From positions 1 to 64,000 of the forward strand of contig JBJKRL010000091.1 of the NCBI GenBank assembly GCA_046704745.1: 64,000 nt of DNA, in the 5' to 3' direction. The notes beneath the pieces were generated by a model. The model ran no database searches and was not told the origin of the DNA. It saw only the letters and a program-made list of their open reading frames with translations. Below are positions 24,683 through 33,366 of the stretch, piece by piece (the first letter of the stretch is position 1; every line of letters begins with the position of its first letter). A program made the translations under genes and the position numbers. Source of the DNA: CAWGGS01 sp046704745 (GTDB taxonomy: Bacteria > Desulfobacterota > Desulfobulbia > Desulfobulbales > Desulfocapsaceae).

Positions 24683-27600
24683 TTACTCTTCTTTTCCAGA
24701 TATATTCTTTTCGAGATGTTGTCGTAAAAGCTCTCCCATCTCCTCTTTAAAGGATTTGCGCATCACTTCTAGTTCATCACGAACTATTTTCGTTATTTTA
24801 AGTGCATCCAATTCTTCTTGAGAGAATTTGAGAGGAGATGCCATATCATTTTTAAACTGATTACCATCGGATTTCTGCGCAGTTAAATCTCCTTCGGCAC
24901 CTTCATCTGTTGCCTCAAATATGCTACTGAAATCTTCCCCTTGTTCAAATGACTTGTCGGAAATGAGCTTCTGCTGCCAAAGGAGAATCTTCGAAGTTTC
25001 CGCCAGTAATCCCTCTTGTATCTCTACCGAATCAGAGCCGGTCAATCTTGCCAGTTCCAGTTTGTTAAATATGGACATCAACAAATCATGGGCCTCCGGA
25101 CTTGCTTTGTCGCGGTAATGTCCAATATGCTCAGAAACTGTCGACATAAGCTGGAGGAATATTTTTTCTACCGGTTTGGTAAACCAGAGGTCATGAAGTT
25201 TGTTAATCTCACTTTGAAGATTATCCAAAATGGAATCATTTATCTCCAAACCGAGAGATGCAACATAATCCCGCAGGGAAGCGAGCTGATCTTCTCCCTC
25301 CCCTTCCAGATCCTCGGCAGCAGTAAAGACAACCTCTTCTTCCTCGGATTCACCCTCAGCAAATAGACTTTCCAATTTGCCTCCGGCTGGTATTTCAGCA
25401 AATCGATCGGGTTCCGGGAATACTTCCATCTGAATTTCCGAGTCACCAAAACCTTCCTCGATCTTCTGGCCGAATTCCTCATCTTTGCCAGTCTCTTCAG
25501 CTTGAGCCCCATCCTTGCTTTGTTCTGAAAAAAATCTATCAAGTTCGGCTTCAACTTCACCGAAGGTTATCTCCTCGGCCGGCTCTTTTTCAGCAAGTTC
25601 CTCTTTTCCGGCGGGTTTAAAAACTACTTCTTCTGACTCTGCTGCAGGCTCAAGACCCATTTCAGATTCTATGTCGCTGTCGAACTCCACACCTTCAATA
25701 TATTCTACGACATCTCCAAGTTCTTGGAGTTCAGCGGATTTGGAGTCAACAACATCTTCCTCGGTAGCTTCTGCAAAAGAGGCTTCCTCTTTTTCTTCTA
25801 AAAATCCGAAGTCCTCTTCTTCGAAGAGCAACTCTGTCTCGGTTTCCTTTTTCTCCGCTCCGGTCTCAACGGCCTTGTCTTCTCCAGGCTCGAGTACCAT
25901 TTCTTCAGCGGTACTCTCTGGGACGACTGCCTCTTGGGCAGTTCTTTCGGCTTCAGAGAATGCAACCTCCGGACTCATCTCCTCTCCCGTAATTTCCTCC
26001 GATGTTCCAGATGCTATCTCTTCTTCCTCAACAAATTCAAATTCTGTTGCTTCCTCTTCAAATACTTCTTTTAAATGATCCTCAAACTCGACAGGAAGTT
26101 CTTCTTCCTGCGATATCTCCTCTTCCTCAAATATTGCACTTGCTTCTTCAAACTCGGGAAGAGCCTCTCCTTCAAGTGCAGATGGCACCTCCTCTTCCAC
26201 TTTTTGCATGCTTTCCTCTTCGGGAAGCAGCATGTCCTCTTCCATGGAAAAAGCAGCAAACTCATGCTCTTCAGCCTCAGAGGACACCTCTTCCTCCAGA
26301 GTGGTAGGTGCCGTTTCTACTTCAGGAGCTGTTTCACCCTTCTCCTCAAGGGATACCTCAGGCTCTTCTTCAGAGGTTATTTCGAAATCCTCGTCAAGGG
26401 TCAATTCAGGCTCTTCTTCAGGGGCTATTTCGAAATCCTCGTCAAGGGTCAATTCGGTCTCCTCTTCAGGGGCTATTTCGAAATCCTCATCAAGGGTCAA
26501 TTCAGGCTCCTCTTCTTCGGCATAAGATAAGGCTTCTTCATCTTCAAATACCAGTGCCTCCTCTTCTTCCTCCAAAGCAGGAATTTCTTCCGCTGTTTCA
26601 ACAACCGGCGCTTCAATATCTCCGGTAATTATTTCTTCCTCATGGTCTGACGAAAGGGCTCCCACAGGTTCTTCTTCCGCAATGCCAGGTTGATCTTCTT
26701 TTTCAATTGTTGGGAGCGTCTCTTCCTCAATTTCTTCTGCGGGATAGACACCAGGAGAGGTATCCTCAGTAAAAGAAGATAGCGCCTCTTCGTCGCCTTC
26801 TTCATCTGTACCGGTATCTACACCCAGCAACTCCATTTCTTCGGTACCTGCAGCAAATAGTGGCTGTTCAGGTTCTTCGGCAAAAAACCTATCCAGGCGA
26901 TCCTCAATGCCGGACAAGGATTCACCTTCGTATGGAACCTCGGTCTCTTCTTCTTTCAGTTCCTCTTCAACGGAAAAGAGGGCGGGGGCCAACTCTTCAC
27001 CTGCCATCGGTAAAGGTTCTTCTTCAGAGTCATCATCCGCCTCACTTTCAACCTGCACACCCCCCATTACTGCAGTGATTTCTTCCGGGGCCGGAGAAAC
27101 TGCAGGAGGCGGCTCTTCCTCCTCCGGCAATTCCGCAGCCGATTCTTCATCGAGAACCTGATCACCGAAAGTACTTCCCGCAAAGTTTTCATCACTCAAA
27201 GCAGGGGCCAACTCACCTTTATGGCGAGGCAAAGCCTCCTCTCCGGACTCATCGTCCGCCTCCGTCTCGACATCGACCCCCTGAAGAGCAACTTCTGCAC
27301 TTGTCTTCATCATCCTTTGCTCTTCCTCGTCACCAAAAAATCTGTCCAGGCGAGATTCCATCTCTTCTACCAGTCCGTTCTTTTTCGGCGCCCTTCCAGT
27401 CAAACGATCGGCAAAGTCTTTTTCCTGTTTTTCATCCTCAAAGAAGTTGTCAATCTGCCCCTCCATTTTCTGCTTGACATCGCCTTCGATGGTTATCGCC
27501 TCATCCTCTTCCTGGAAACCGTGCATATCTTCCGGCATATCGGCAAAGGCAGGAGCAATCGCTTCATAGGCATCTGAATCCCCATCCTCCGAGTCTTTTT

Positions 27601-28543
27601 TTAAATCTTCTTCAGATGCAGCTATGGCCTCAGGTGAGATTGTCGATGCTATTATTGATTTAAAAGCATTGAACTTTTCAACCTCCGGCATGAGAATTTT
27701 CTTTTCATCGTCCCCGGTCAATGCGTTCCTGACACAATTTTCCAGGCTTAAAAAGAAGGAATGGAGAAGCTTAAAGGCATCGGCATGGGCATTGCTCCGC
27801 TTAAGATTTATATAGGCGCCAAGAGCACCGATTCCTTGTAAAAATATAAGCTTAGCCTTACTATTGGCATACAATTTCTCAAGTCGCCTGACTTCTTCCC
27901 CAAGATTAACAAGATCTTCTTCCGTTATTTCCCAATCCATTCCGAACACGATTGCCTTGAGGTTAAGAAGAGGATCTTCGGCCTCATCAGAAGGCAGTGG
28001 TTCATCCATCCGGAAATAGGGAGCTGTCTTAAAAGGTTTTGTTGTCGTAGTCTGCTCAGGCTCAGGCTCAGGCTCAGGCTTGGTGGGTAAGCGACTGATT
28101 TGTTTTTTTAATTTTTCAAATTTTTCCACATCCGCCATAAGAAGCGCTTTCTTTTCTTCTTCCGGCATGGATTCATTGGATACTATTTTTTCCAGGTTGG
28201 TGTAAAAAGTCAGTAAAAGTTTTATTGCGTTTGGATTTGAATTGGCTTTTTCCTTATATATATATTTGCTAATCTTCTCAAGAGCTTGAATATACACGAG
28301 TTTTATTTTATCATTCGCCCAGATGTCTTTCAAATCAAGCAGTTCTATATTAAACTGCCTGAGAATATCATCCGTAATCTCCCAATCAATGGATAAGATT
28401 ATCGTTTTGAGACGAGTGATAGGAGATTCCTCATCGCCGACATATTCAAAGAGGTCCACATCCCCGGTCTGCAAAGAGTCATCATATTCGTCCATTCCGA
28501 CGGTTAAATCATCATCATATTGACTGCCTGTATACCGTTCCAC
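24683..28543 (-). CDS. 1286-residue acidic repeat protein with three copies of a helical domain
   Basis: I do not recognise a named family. The GTG start at 28543 has AGAAGG just upstream and lies 12 bp after the MglA-like gene, so the two are surely co-transcribed. Three copies of a roughly 110-residue helical domain are visible at about 40-150, 190-300 and 1085-1195. Shared marks are a (S/D)xLxxLKxxx(x)S(I/M/L)xWEIT-type start, a helix ending (A/F)(N/T)xKxxxxxxLQxx, and a final helix L(L/M)xxFxxxLE. Between copies 2 and 3 lies about 780 residues of extremely Glu-rich, low-complexity sequence with short recurring motifs: LDRFF or DNFF (four copies), GVDVETEADDESGEEALP-like blocks (three copies) and a 16-residue ELTLDEDFEIAPEEEP repeat. 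The C-terminal 50 residues are a coiled-coil-like helix. There is no signal peptide or membrane segment. Likely a long flexible cytoplasmic scaffold working with the GTPase; that is inference. Confidence 0.7.
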   Translation of the reverse strand: MERYTGSQYDDDLTVGMDEYDDSLQTGDVDLFEYVGDEESPITRLKTIILSIDWEITDDILRQFNIELLDLKDIWANDKIKLVYIQALEKISKYIYKEKANSNPNAIKLLLTFYTNLEKIVSNESMPEEEKKALLMADVEKFEKLKKQISRLPTKPEPEPEPEQTTTTKPFKTAPYFRMDEPLPSDEAEDPLLNLKAIVFGMDWEITEEDLVNLGEEVRRLEKLYANSKAKLIFLQGIGALGAYINLKRSNAHADAFKLLHSFFLSLENCVRNALTGDDEKKILMPEVEKFNAFKSIIASTISPEAIAASEEDLKKDSEDGDSDAYEAIAPAFADMPEDMHGFQEEDEAITIEGDVKQKMEGQIDNFFEDEKQEKDFADRLTGRAPKKNGLVEEMESRLDRFFGDEEEQRMMKTSAEVALQGVDVETEADDESGEEALPRHKGELAPALSDENFAGSTFGDQVLDEESAAELPEEEEPPPAVSPAPEEITAVMGGVQVESEADDDSEEEPLPMAGEELAPALFSVEEELKEEETEVPYEGESLSGIEDRLDRFFAEEPEQPLFAAGTEEMELLGVDTGTDEEGDEEALSSFTEDTSPGVYPAEEIEEETLPTIEKEDQPGIAEEEPVGALSSDHEEEIITGDIEAPVVETAEEIPALEEEEEALVFEDEEALSYAEEEEPELTLDEDFEIAPEEETELTLDEDFEIAPEEEPELTLDEDFEITSEEEPEVSLEEKGETAPEVETAPTTLEEEVSSEAEEHEFAAFSMEEDMLLPEEESMQKVEEEVPSALEGEALPEFEEASAIFEEEEISQEEELPVEFEDHLKEVFEEEATEFEFVEEEEIASGTSEEITGEEMSPEVAFSEAERTAQEAVVPESTAEEMVLEPGEDKAVETGAEKKETETELLFEEEDFGFLEEKEEASFAEATEEDVVDSKSAELQELGDVVEYIEGVEFDSDIESEMGLEPAAESEEVVFKPAGKEELAEKEPAEEITFGEVEAELDRFFSEQSKDGAQAEETGKDEEFGQKIEEGFGDSEIQMEVFPEPDRFAEIPAGGKLESLFAEGESEEEEVVFTAAEDLEGEGEDQLASLRDYVASLGLEINDSILDNLQSEINKLHDLWFTKPVEKIFLQLMSTVSEHIGHYRDKASPEAHDLLMSIFNKLELARLTGSDSVEIQEGLLAETSKILLWQQKLISDKSFEQGEDFSSIFEATDEGAEGDLTAQKSDGNQFKNDMASPLKFSQEELDALKITKIVRDELEVMRKSFKEEMGELLRQHLEKNISGKEE
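26361..26504 (-). repeat. 48-bp tandem repeat inside the acidic-protein gene
   Basis: Three direct 48-bp units (26361-26408, 26409-26456, 26457-26504) differ at only a few positions, with partial units on both sides. Each encodes the same 16-residue acidic block in frame, so copy number can change without frameshift. Confidence 0.85.
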
Positions 28544-28555
28544 TGTGCCTTCTCT

Positions 28556-29161
28556 CTAGAGTAGTTTTTTTTGTATTGATACAACTGTCGAGGAAATAAT
28601 TTTCTTCAGCGTTGTTGCGACATTATATCCTTTGATTGCACTTGCTTCAAAATAAGGAACCCTTAATCTGCTGTTAAGATCCTTCTGGAGAACGGAGGTT
28701 GGCAGGATCGGAATGCCGTGCTCCTTCAAATCCACCTTATTGTATTGCATTACCAAAGGGATATTAAAGATGCTCTCCTTATATGACTGAAGGTTTTCAT
28801 GAAGCTGGTTCAATGATCTGATATTTTTCTCCCGCTGTTTTTCCATTGCATCAGCAACAAATACAATTCCGTCAACCCCTCTTAGGACGAGTTTTCTTGT
28901 TGCGTTGTATTTAACCTGACCGGGAACAGTATAAAGTTGAATCTTAATGTCATATCCCTTGATCTGTCCCATGTCGAATGGAAGGAAATCAAAAAACAGC
29001 GTTCTGTCTCCATGTGTCTTCAAACTTACCATCTCAGAGACTATTTGTTTCCGGTATGTTTTATTGATAAATTCCAGATTCGTCGTCTTACCACAACGTC
29101 CTGGTCCGTAATAAACAATCTTGACCTGGACAACCCTATCTTTCAAGTTGATGAAACTCAA
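28556..29161 (-). CDS. MglA-like small GTPase
   Basis: A 201-residue Ras-superfamily GTPase of the bacterial MglA/Arf-like branch. The P-loop is GPGRCGKT (19-26). The switch I/II region has KTHGDRTLFFDFLPFD (about 48-63), where the DxxG position reads DFLPFD as in MglA proteins. The guanine-specificity motif is QYNKVDL (NKxD) near residue 128, and EASAIKG near 165 gives the SAK-like loop. I start at the TTG at 29161 because it gives MSFINLKDR, the usual MglA N-terminus, and has GGGGGTG upstream; the frame is open to 29185. The gene is preceded by a roadblock protein, the known GAP partner of MglA. It probably sets cell polarity or switches motility or secretion machinery. Confidence 0.88.
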   Translation of the reverse strand: MSFINLKDRVVQVKIVYYGPGRCGKTTNLEFINKTYRKQIVSEMVSLKTHGDRTLFFDFLPFDMGQIKGYDIKIQLYTVPGQVKYNATRKLVLRGVDGIVFVADAMEKQREKNIRSLNQLHENLQSYKESIFNIPLVMQYNKVDLKEHGIPILPTSVLQKDLNSRLRVPYFEASAIKGYNVATTLKKIISSTVVSIQKKLL

Positions 29162-29253
29162 TTCAACACCCCCGCGTCTACCCAATTGTTGTCAGATGCT
29201 AAACGAGTATGCACTTCTCTTCCTCATTTTGGAGCATGCAGTGAATAAAATTA

Positions 29254-29652
29254 TTATTTCTTTCCCCAGATCTGACGAATCTTCTCAATCACATCGACAA
29301 CGTTCAGTCGGAGAAATCCCAATGAAATATCTCTTCCAAACATCGATATGAGGAGAAGCTCATCATCAATTTTGCTGAAATGGATATTCGACTCCTGCCC
29401 TTTATGAAAGAGAAGGGAAAATTCCTGTTCCCCAACCAGCTTGGCCATAGCGTCTACTGTTGCAAAATTGCCAGCGGCGAGTGCGGCAAAAGAGTATACA
29501 TCATATTTACTCTCACCGTTATCTTTGGCAGTGATAATATTTCCCGCCATGTCTATGATAATGACGCAATCAACACCAAGTTTTATCAGCTTATCGGTCA
29601 AAACTGCATCAATCCGTTCAAGTTGTTCTTGACTGACAATACCATAATTCAT
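29254..29652 (-). CDS. Roadblock/LC7 domain protein (MglB-like)
   Basis: A 132-residue protein that is nearly all one roadblock/LC7 domain. Signature stretches are GVDCVIIIDMAGNIITA (residues about 27-43), FAALAAGNFATVDAMAKLVGE (about 52-72), SNIHFSKIDDELLLISMF (about 88-105) and DISLGFLRL. In Myxococcus, MglB of this fold is the GTPase-activating protein of MglA and marks one cell pole. Here it is the first gene of a set with the GTPase (92 bp downstream) and the giant acidic protein. The ATG is preceded by AAGAGGTACTTAG, an acceptable ribosome binding site. Confidence 0.88.
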   Translation of the reverse strand: MNYGIVSQEQLERIDAVLTDKLIKLGVDCVIIIDMAGNIITAKDNGESKYDVYSFAALAAGNFATVDAMAKLVGEQEFSLLFHKGQESNIHFSKIDDELLLISMFGRDISLGFLRLNVVDVIEKIRQIWGKK

Positions 29653-29993
29653 TCTAAGTACCTCTTCTTGATTGTTAGCCTATAATTGGCCCCTGCTCCC
29701 CAACAAACTTCACTTGCAAAGAACAAAAAACGATACCGTATTCTTTATTTTTTCTTGTTACCAGATATACGGCATCATTTCACTTTTTAAATAAGATAAA
29801 TGAAAAAAGATAGAACAGCCTATACTATACGATAGTTTCTACCTGATATGAAGATGTTTTTTTAAATTTTTTAAAAAAATCATACCGATAAGTCATTAAA
29901 CGATAATAATTCCTATAAACCGTGCTGACGCCACTGAAAAACCAGGGACCATCATATCGAATAACTGTTTAATATCTGTATATTTTAACTGAA
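29653..29993. other. AT-rich upstream region of the roadblock-GTPase operon
   Basis: 341 bp between the adenine deaminase stop and the roadblock start, both minus strand. It is AT-rich, with no gene. It must carry the promoter of the roadblock operon and the end of the ade transcript, but I found no convincing -35/-10 pair or terminator hairpin. Confidence 0.4.
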
Positions 29994-31757
29994 TTAAATC
30001 CAAAGTCCTATCGTTTTAAAGGCATCAACATCCACGAGGCCTGAATCGGTAATTTTCAGGTGTGGTATAACCGGTAACGCCAAAAAACTGAGAAGCATGA
30101 AGGGATTTTGTTCATACACCCCCAACTTTTGCGCTGATTGTAAGAGATTCGCAAATTGATCGTGGACCATTTTAACTGGAGAAGTGGACATAAGTCCCGC
30201 CACACCAAGTTCCAGCAATGACAAAACATGGTTGTCAGCCACAACCACTAATCCGCCTCCGGCTCCCGCCACGGTCTCAACAGCAAGTAGCATATCCGAA
30301 TCGGACATGCCGACAACTATAATGTTATGGGAGTCATGCGCGATGCTACCGGCCAAAGCACCAGACGTAAGCCCCATTCCGGTTACAAACCCCTTTCCGA
30401 CCTTCCCGCTTCCATGATGTCTTTCAATAACGGCAACTTTTGCCAAATCCCGAATTGGATCAGCAACCGCCAGCCCCTTCTTAACAGTTGCGTCCATTTC
30501 CACCATATCGGTCAGGATCTGGTCTTTGATGATCTTGATCACCCTCAGCTTCTTCTCCTCCGCCGGTATCTCAAGATTGATTTTCCCCGGCTTGAGTCTG
30601 ACCGAAGAGAAGACCTTGCCCAAATTTCTGTCGGGTCCATTTTTTCCCCAATCCTTGAGAATCCCGTCGTGCACAGTTAATTTCCCGGAACTCAGGACAG
30701 AATGCGGGCGTATTTCCTCCAGGTCCTCAAACAAAACAAGATCGGCCTTAAATCCCGGAGCAATAGCCCCCCTGTCATGCAGCCTAAAGCACTGAGCGAC
30801 ATTCAAGGTTACCATCTGTATGGCCATGAGGGGATCAAGACCTAACAAGACGGCCTTTCTTACAATACGGTCCAGATGACCCTCGTGTACAAGGTCACGA
30901 GGATGACAATCATCGCTTACCAACAAACATCGATGAATATTTTTGTCATTAACCAGCGGCAGCAGCTCTTCGAGATTTTTGGCCGCACTTCCCTCGCGAA
31001 TAAACACATACATCCCTGCCCGCAGTCTTTGGACCGCCTCTTCTTTTGTCGTGCATTCATGATCGGACCCGATTCCGGTGCCGGCGTATGCCTGGAGATC
31101 TCTGTCCAAAACATGTGGTGCATGCCCATCAATGGGCAGACCAAGCCTTTTTGCGGAAATGATTTTATCGACAATCCCCTCATCACCGGCAAGCACTCCG
31201 GGATAATTCATCATTTCTGCAAGACCTATAATCCGGGGATGTTGATAAAGTGTTTGAATATCCCGTTGCCCGATCTTAGCTCCCGAGGTCTCCAGATGTG
31301 TTGCCGGTACGCATGACGGGACCATGACAAACACACTGACCGGCAGTCCTTCAGTCTCTTCAAGCAGATAGCTAATACCTTCCAAGCCTGCGACATTGGC
31401 TATCTCATGCGGATCGCAGACAACAGCAGTTGTGCCGTAAGGATGAACGGCAGAGACAAACTGTTTTGGGCTTAGCATGGAACTCTCGATGTGGATATGC
31501 CCTTCAATAAACCCAGGACATACAAACCAGCCCTTACAATCCACCTCTTTGTTCCCTTTGTATTGCCCGATTCCGGCAATCCAGGAAGCGCAAACGGCAA
31601 CGTCAGCTTCAAGCACTTCACGGGTAAAGACGTTTATTACCTTGCAATCCTTTAATACGAGATCTGCCGGCTCCACTCCCCGCGCCTGCCTGATCAATCG
31701 ACGCATCTGCTCGTTGGATGGGATATTGCTACACATTTTGGAAACTATATTCGTCAT
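29994..31757 (-). CDS. ade: Adenine deaminase
   Basis: A 587-residue amidohydrolase that deaminates adenine to hypoxanthine in purine salvage. The metal site begins with GFIEGHIHIESSMLSP (HxH) near residue 87. Further marks are CDPHEIANVAG near 117, DGHAPHV near 212, ECTTKEEA, and the C-terminal adenine-deaminase domain with VVGMSDSDMLLAVETVAGAGGG near 480. Length and domain order fit bacterial Ade. The gene is divergent from tatD with under 50 bp between start codons, so their promoters must overlap. No other purine salvage gene is nearby. Confidence 0.94.
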   Translation of the reverse strand: MTNIVSKMCSNIPSNEQMRRLIRQARGVEPADLVLKDCKVINVFTREVLEADVAVCASWIAGIGQYKGNKEVDCKGWFVCPGFIEGHIHIESSMLSPKQFVSAVHPYGTTAVVCDPHEIANVAGLEGISYLLEETEGLPVSVFVMVPSCVPATHLETSGAKIGQRDIQTLYQHPRIIGLAEMMNYPGVLAGDEGIVDKIISAKRLGLPIDGHAPHVLDRDLQAYAGTGIGSDHECTTKEEAVQRLRAGMYVFIREGSAAKNLEELLPLVNDKNIHRCLLVSDDCHPRDLVHEGHLDRIVRKAVLLGLDPLMAIQMVTLNVAQCFRLHDRGAIAPGFKADLVLFEDLEEIRPHSVLSSGKLTVHDGILKDWGKNGPDRNLGKVFSSVRLKPGKINLEIPAEEKKLRVIKIIKDQILTDMVEMDATVKKGLAVADPIRDLAKVAVIERHHGSGKVGKGFVTGMGLTSGALAGSIAHDSHNIIVVGMSDSDMLLAVETVAGAGGGLVVVADNHVLSLLELGVAGLMSTSPVKMVHDQFANLLQSAQKLGVYEQNPFMLLSFLALPVIPHLKITDSGLVDVDAFKTIGLWI

Positions 31758-31804
31758 TGCACGGACTAGAGTAATCTGCTATGAAACACTCGGAGGAATT
31801 TTCC

Positions 31805-32647
31805 GTGAAAAAAAAACAAAAAGTCTTTCCAGTCCCGGTCTCAGAGACCCCCGTCATTGATACACACTGCCATCTCGATATGGATGCTTATGCCGAAGAT
31901 CTTGACGAGGTTCTCCAGAGGGCTTATCACCATAATGTCCGAACGATTATAAGCATCGGTATTGATATTGAAAGTTCTATTACTGCCATCAATCTGGCGC
32001 ACAAATATGAAATGGTGTTCGCCACAATCGGAATACATCCACATGATGTTGATAATATAACAGATACAACCTTGTCAATGGTAGCAGATCTTGGACAAAA
32101 AAACAAAGAGCAGGTGGTCGGTTACGGAGAGATTGGTCTTGATTATGTAAAAAAATACGCTTCTCCCGAAAATCAGAGAAGGCAGTTTCGCAATCAGCTC
32201 TCTCTTGCTAGAGACCTGCAGCTCCCCGTTATCATTCACGATAGAGATGCGCACGAAGACACGCTCACAATTCTGAAGGAAAGCGGATCACTCCGGTCCG
32301 GCGGCATCATGCACTGCTTTTCCGGAGATATTCGCTTTGCCCGCCAGGTCCTCGATCTGGGTCTTCATATCTCCATTCCCGGAACCGTAACCTTCAAGAA
32401 TGCCGATTTGTTGAAGGAAGTAGCACAACACATCCCTCTTTCCTCACTGCTTCTGGAAACCGACGGTCCGTTTCTGACGCCCCATCCGTTTCGTGGCAAA
32501 AGAAACGAGCCGCTTTATGTCTTATATACGGCAGAAGAGATAGCAAAATTGCGAGATATCCCGCTTGCCCAGCTAGCAGAGCAGACAAGCCGAAATGCGG
32601 TAAAACTCTTTGGCCTGGATCATTTAAAGGATTTTCAAACAGAATGA
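31805..32647 (+). CDS. TatD family metal-dependent hydrolase
   Basis: A 280-residue TIM-barrel hydrolase of the TatD family (3'-5' DNA exonuclease or deoxyribonuclease activity). The metal ligands are in VIDTHCHLDMDAY (HxH) near residue 19, GYGEIGLDYVK near 110 (Glu), PVIIHDRDAHEDT (His) near 143, GIMHCFSGD (His) near 167 and LLETDGPFLTP (Asp) near 218. The frame is open to an ATG at 31781, but a GTG at 31805 follows GGAGGA at 8-bp spacing, so I start there. Its stop overlaps the start of the YggS gene by four bases, indicating translational coupling. Confidence 0.93.
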   Translation: MKKKQKVFPVPVSETPVIDTHCHLDMDAYAEDLDEVLQRAYHHNVRTIISIGIDIESSITAINLAHKYEMVFATIGIHPHDVDNITDTTLSMVADLGQKNKEQVVGYGEIGLDYVKKYASPENQRRQFRNQLSLARDLQLPVIIHDRDAHEDTLTILKESGSLRSGGIMHCFSGDIRFARQVLDLGLHISIPGTVTFKNADLLKEVAQHIPLSSLLLETDGPFLTPHPFRGKRNEPLYVLYTAEEIAKLRDIPLAQLAEQTSRNAVKLFGLDHLKDFQTE

Positions 32648-33330
32648 TTGCCGACAATCTGAAAATTGTCCGAAGCACTATAACATGTGCTGCAAAAAAT
32701 TGCGGTCGAAATCCTGACGACATCCGACTCGTTGCCGTATCGAAAACATGGCCGGTGGAAGCCATAAAAGAGGCAATGGCAGCCAAGCAGTTTCTTTTCG
32801 GCGAAAATTATATTCAGGAAATGGAAAATAAATTTGCTGTACTTGGTCAGGATGCCCAGTTCCATTTTATCGGTCATCTCCAAAGCAACAAGGCCTCGGT
32901 TGCTGCACGGATGTTTACCATGATAGAAACGGTTGACAGGATAAAACTTGCACGTAAACTCAATGACCACCTTCTTGAACTGGGAAAGACCATGGATATC
33001 CTTATCCAGGTCAACATTGGAAACGATGAACAAAAATTCGGAGTTTCTCCAGAAAATACGGAGAGCCTTGTCCGGGAGGTCTCATCTCTTACCACTCTAC
33101 ATATCCGTGGATTGATGACCATGCCGCCGTTCTTTGACGATCCGGAGAAGGTCCGTCCCATGTTTCGCCGATTACGTAATCTGGCTGAAGCCATTAAGAA
33201 GAAAAACCTTTTTTACGACAATAATAAAGTGGAAATTTCCATGGGCATGTCGCATGATTATCAAATTGCCATCGAGGAAGGGGCAACTCTTGTCCGGGTA
33301 GGAACAGCCATTTTCGGCTCGCGTTCATAG
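32644..33330 (+). CDS. YggS/PLPBP family pyridoxal-phosphate protein
   Basis: A 228-residue single-domain PLP-binding barrel protein involved in vitamin B6 homeostasis, with no known enzymatic reaction. The PLP lysine is in IRLVAVSKTWPVEAI near residue 34. FGENYIQEMENK, FHFIGHLQSNKA, the phosphate-binding SMGMSHDYQIAIEEGATLVRVGTAIFG near residue 197-223 are the family landmarks. It overlaps tatD by ATGA and precedes ugd by 36 bp, so the three are likely co-transcribed. Confidence 0.94.
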   Translation: MIADNLKIVRSTITCAAKNCGRNPDDIRLVAVSKTWPVEAIKEAMAAKQFLFGENYIQEMENKFAVLGQDAQFHFIGHLQSNKASVAARMFTMIETVDRIKLARKLNDHLLELGKTMDILIQVNIGNDEQKFGVSPENTESLVREVSSLTTLHIRGLMTMPPFFDDPEKVRPMFRRLRNLAEAIKKKNLFYDNNKVEISMGMSHDYQIAIEEGATLVRVGTAIFGSRS

Positions 33331-33366
33331 CACCATCATCTACAATATACCGAAGGAATAAAAAAA

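Noticed and set aside
26361..26504. CRISPR-like regular repeat of 48 bp
   Set aside because: The units are contiguous with no spacers and are in frame with a coding sequence, so this is a protein repeat.
25515..27577. Several long open frames on the plus strand opposite the acidic-protein gene
   Set aside because: They are Ser/Leu/Phe-rich mirror images of the Glu-rich coding strand. The GAA/GAG codon bias produces them automatically, and they match no family.
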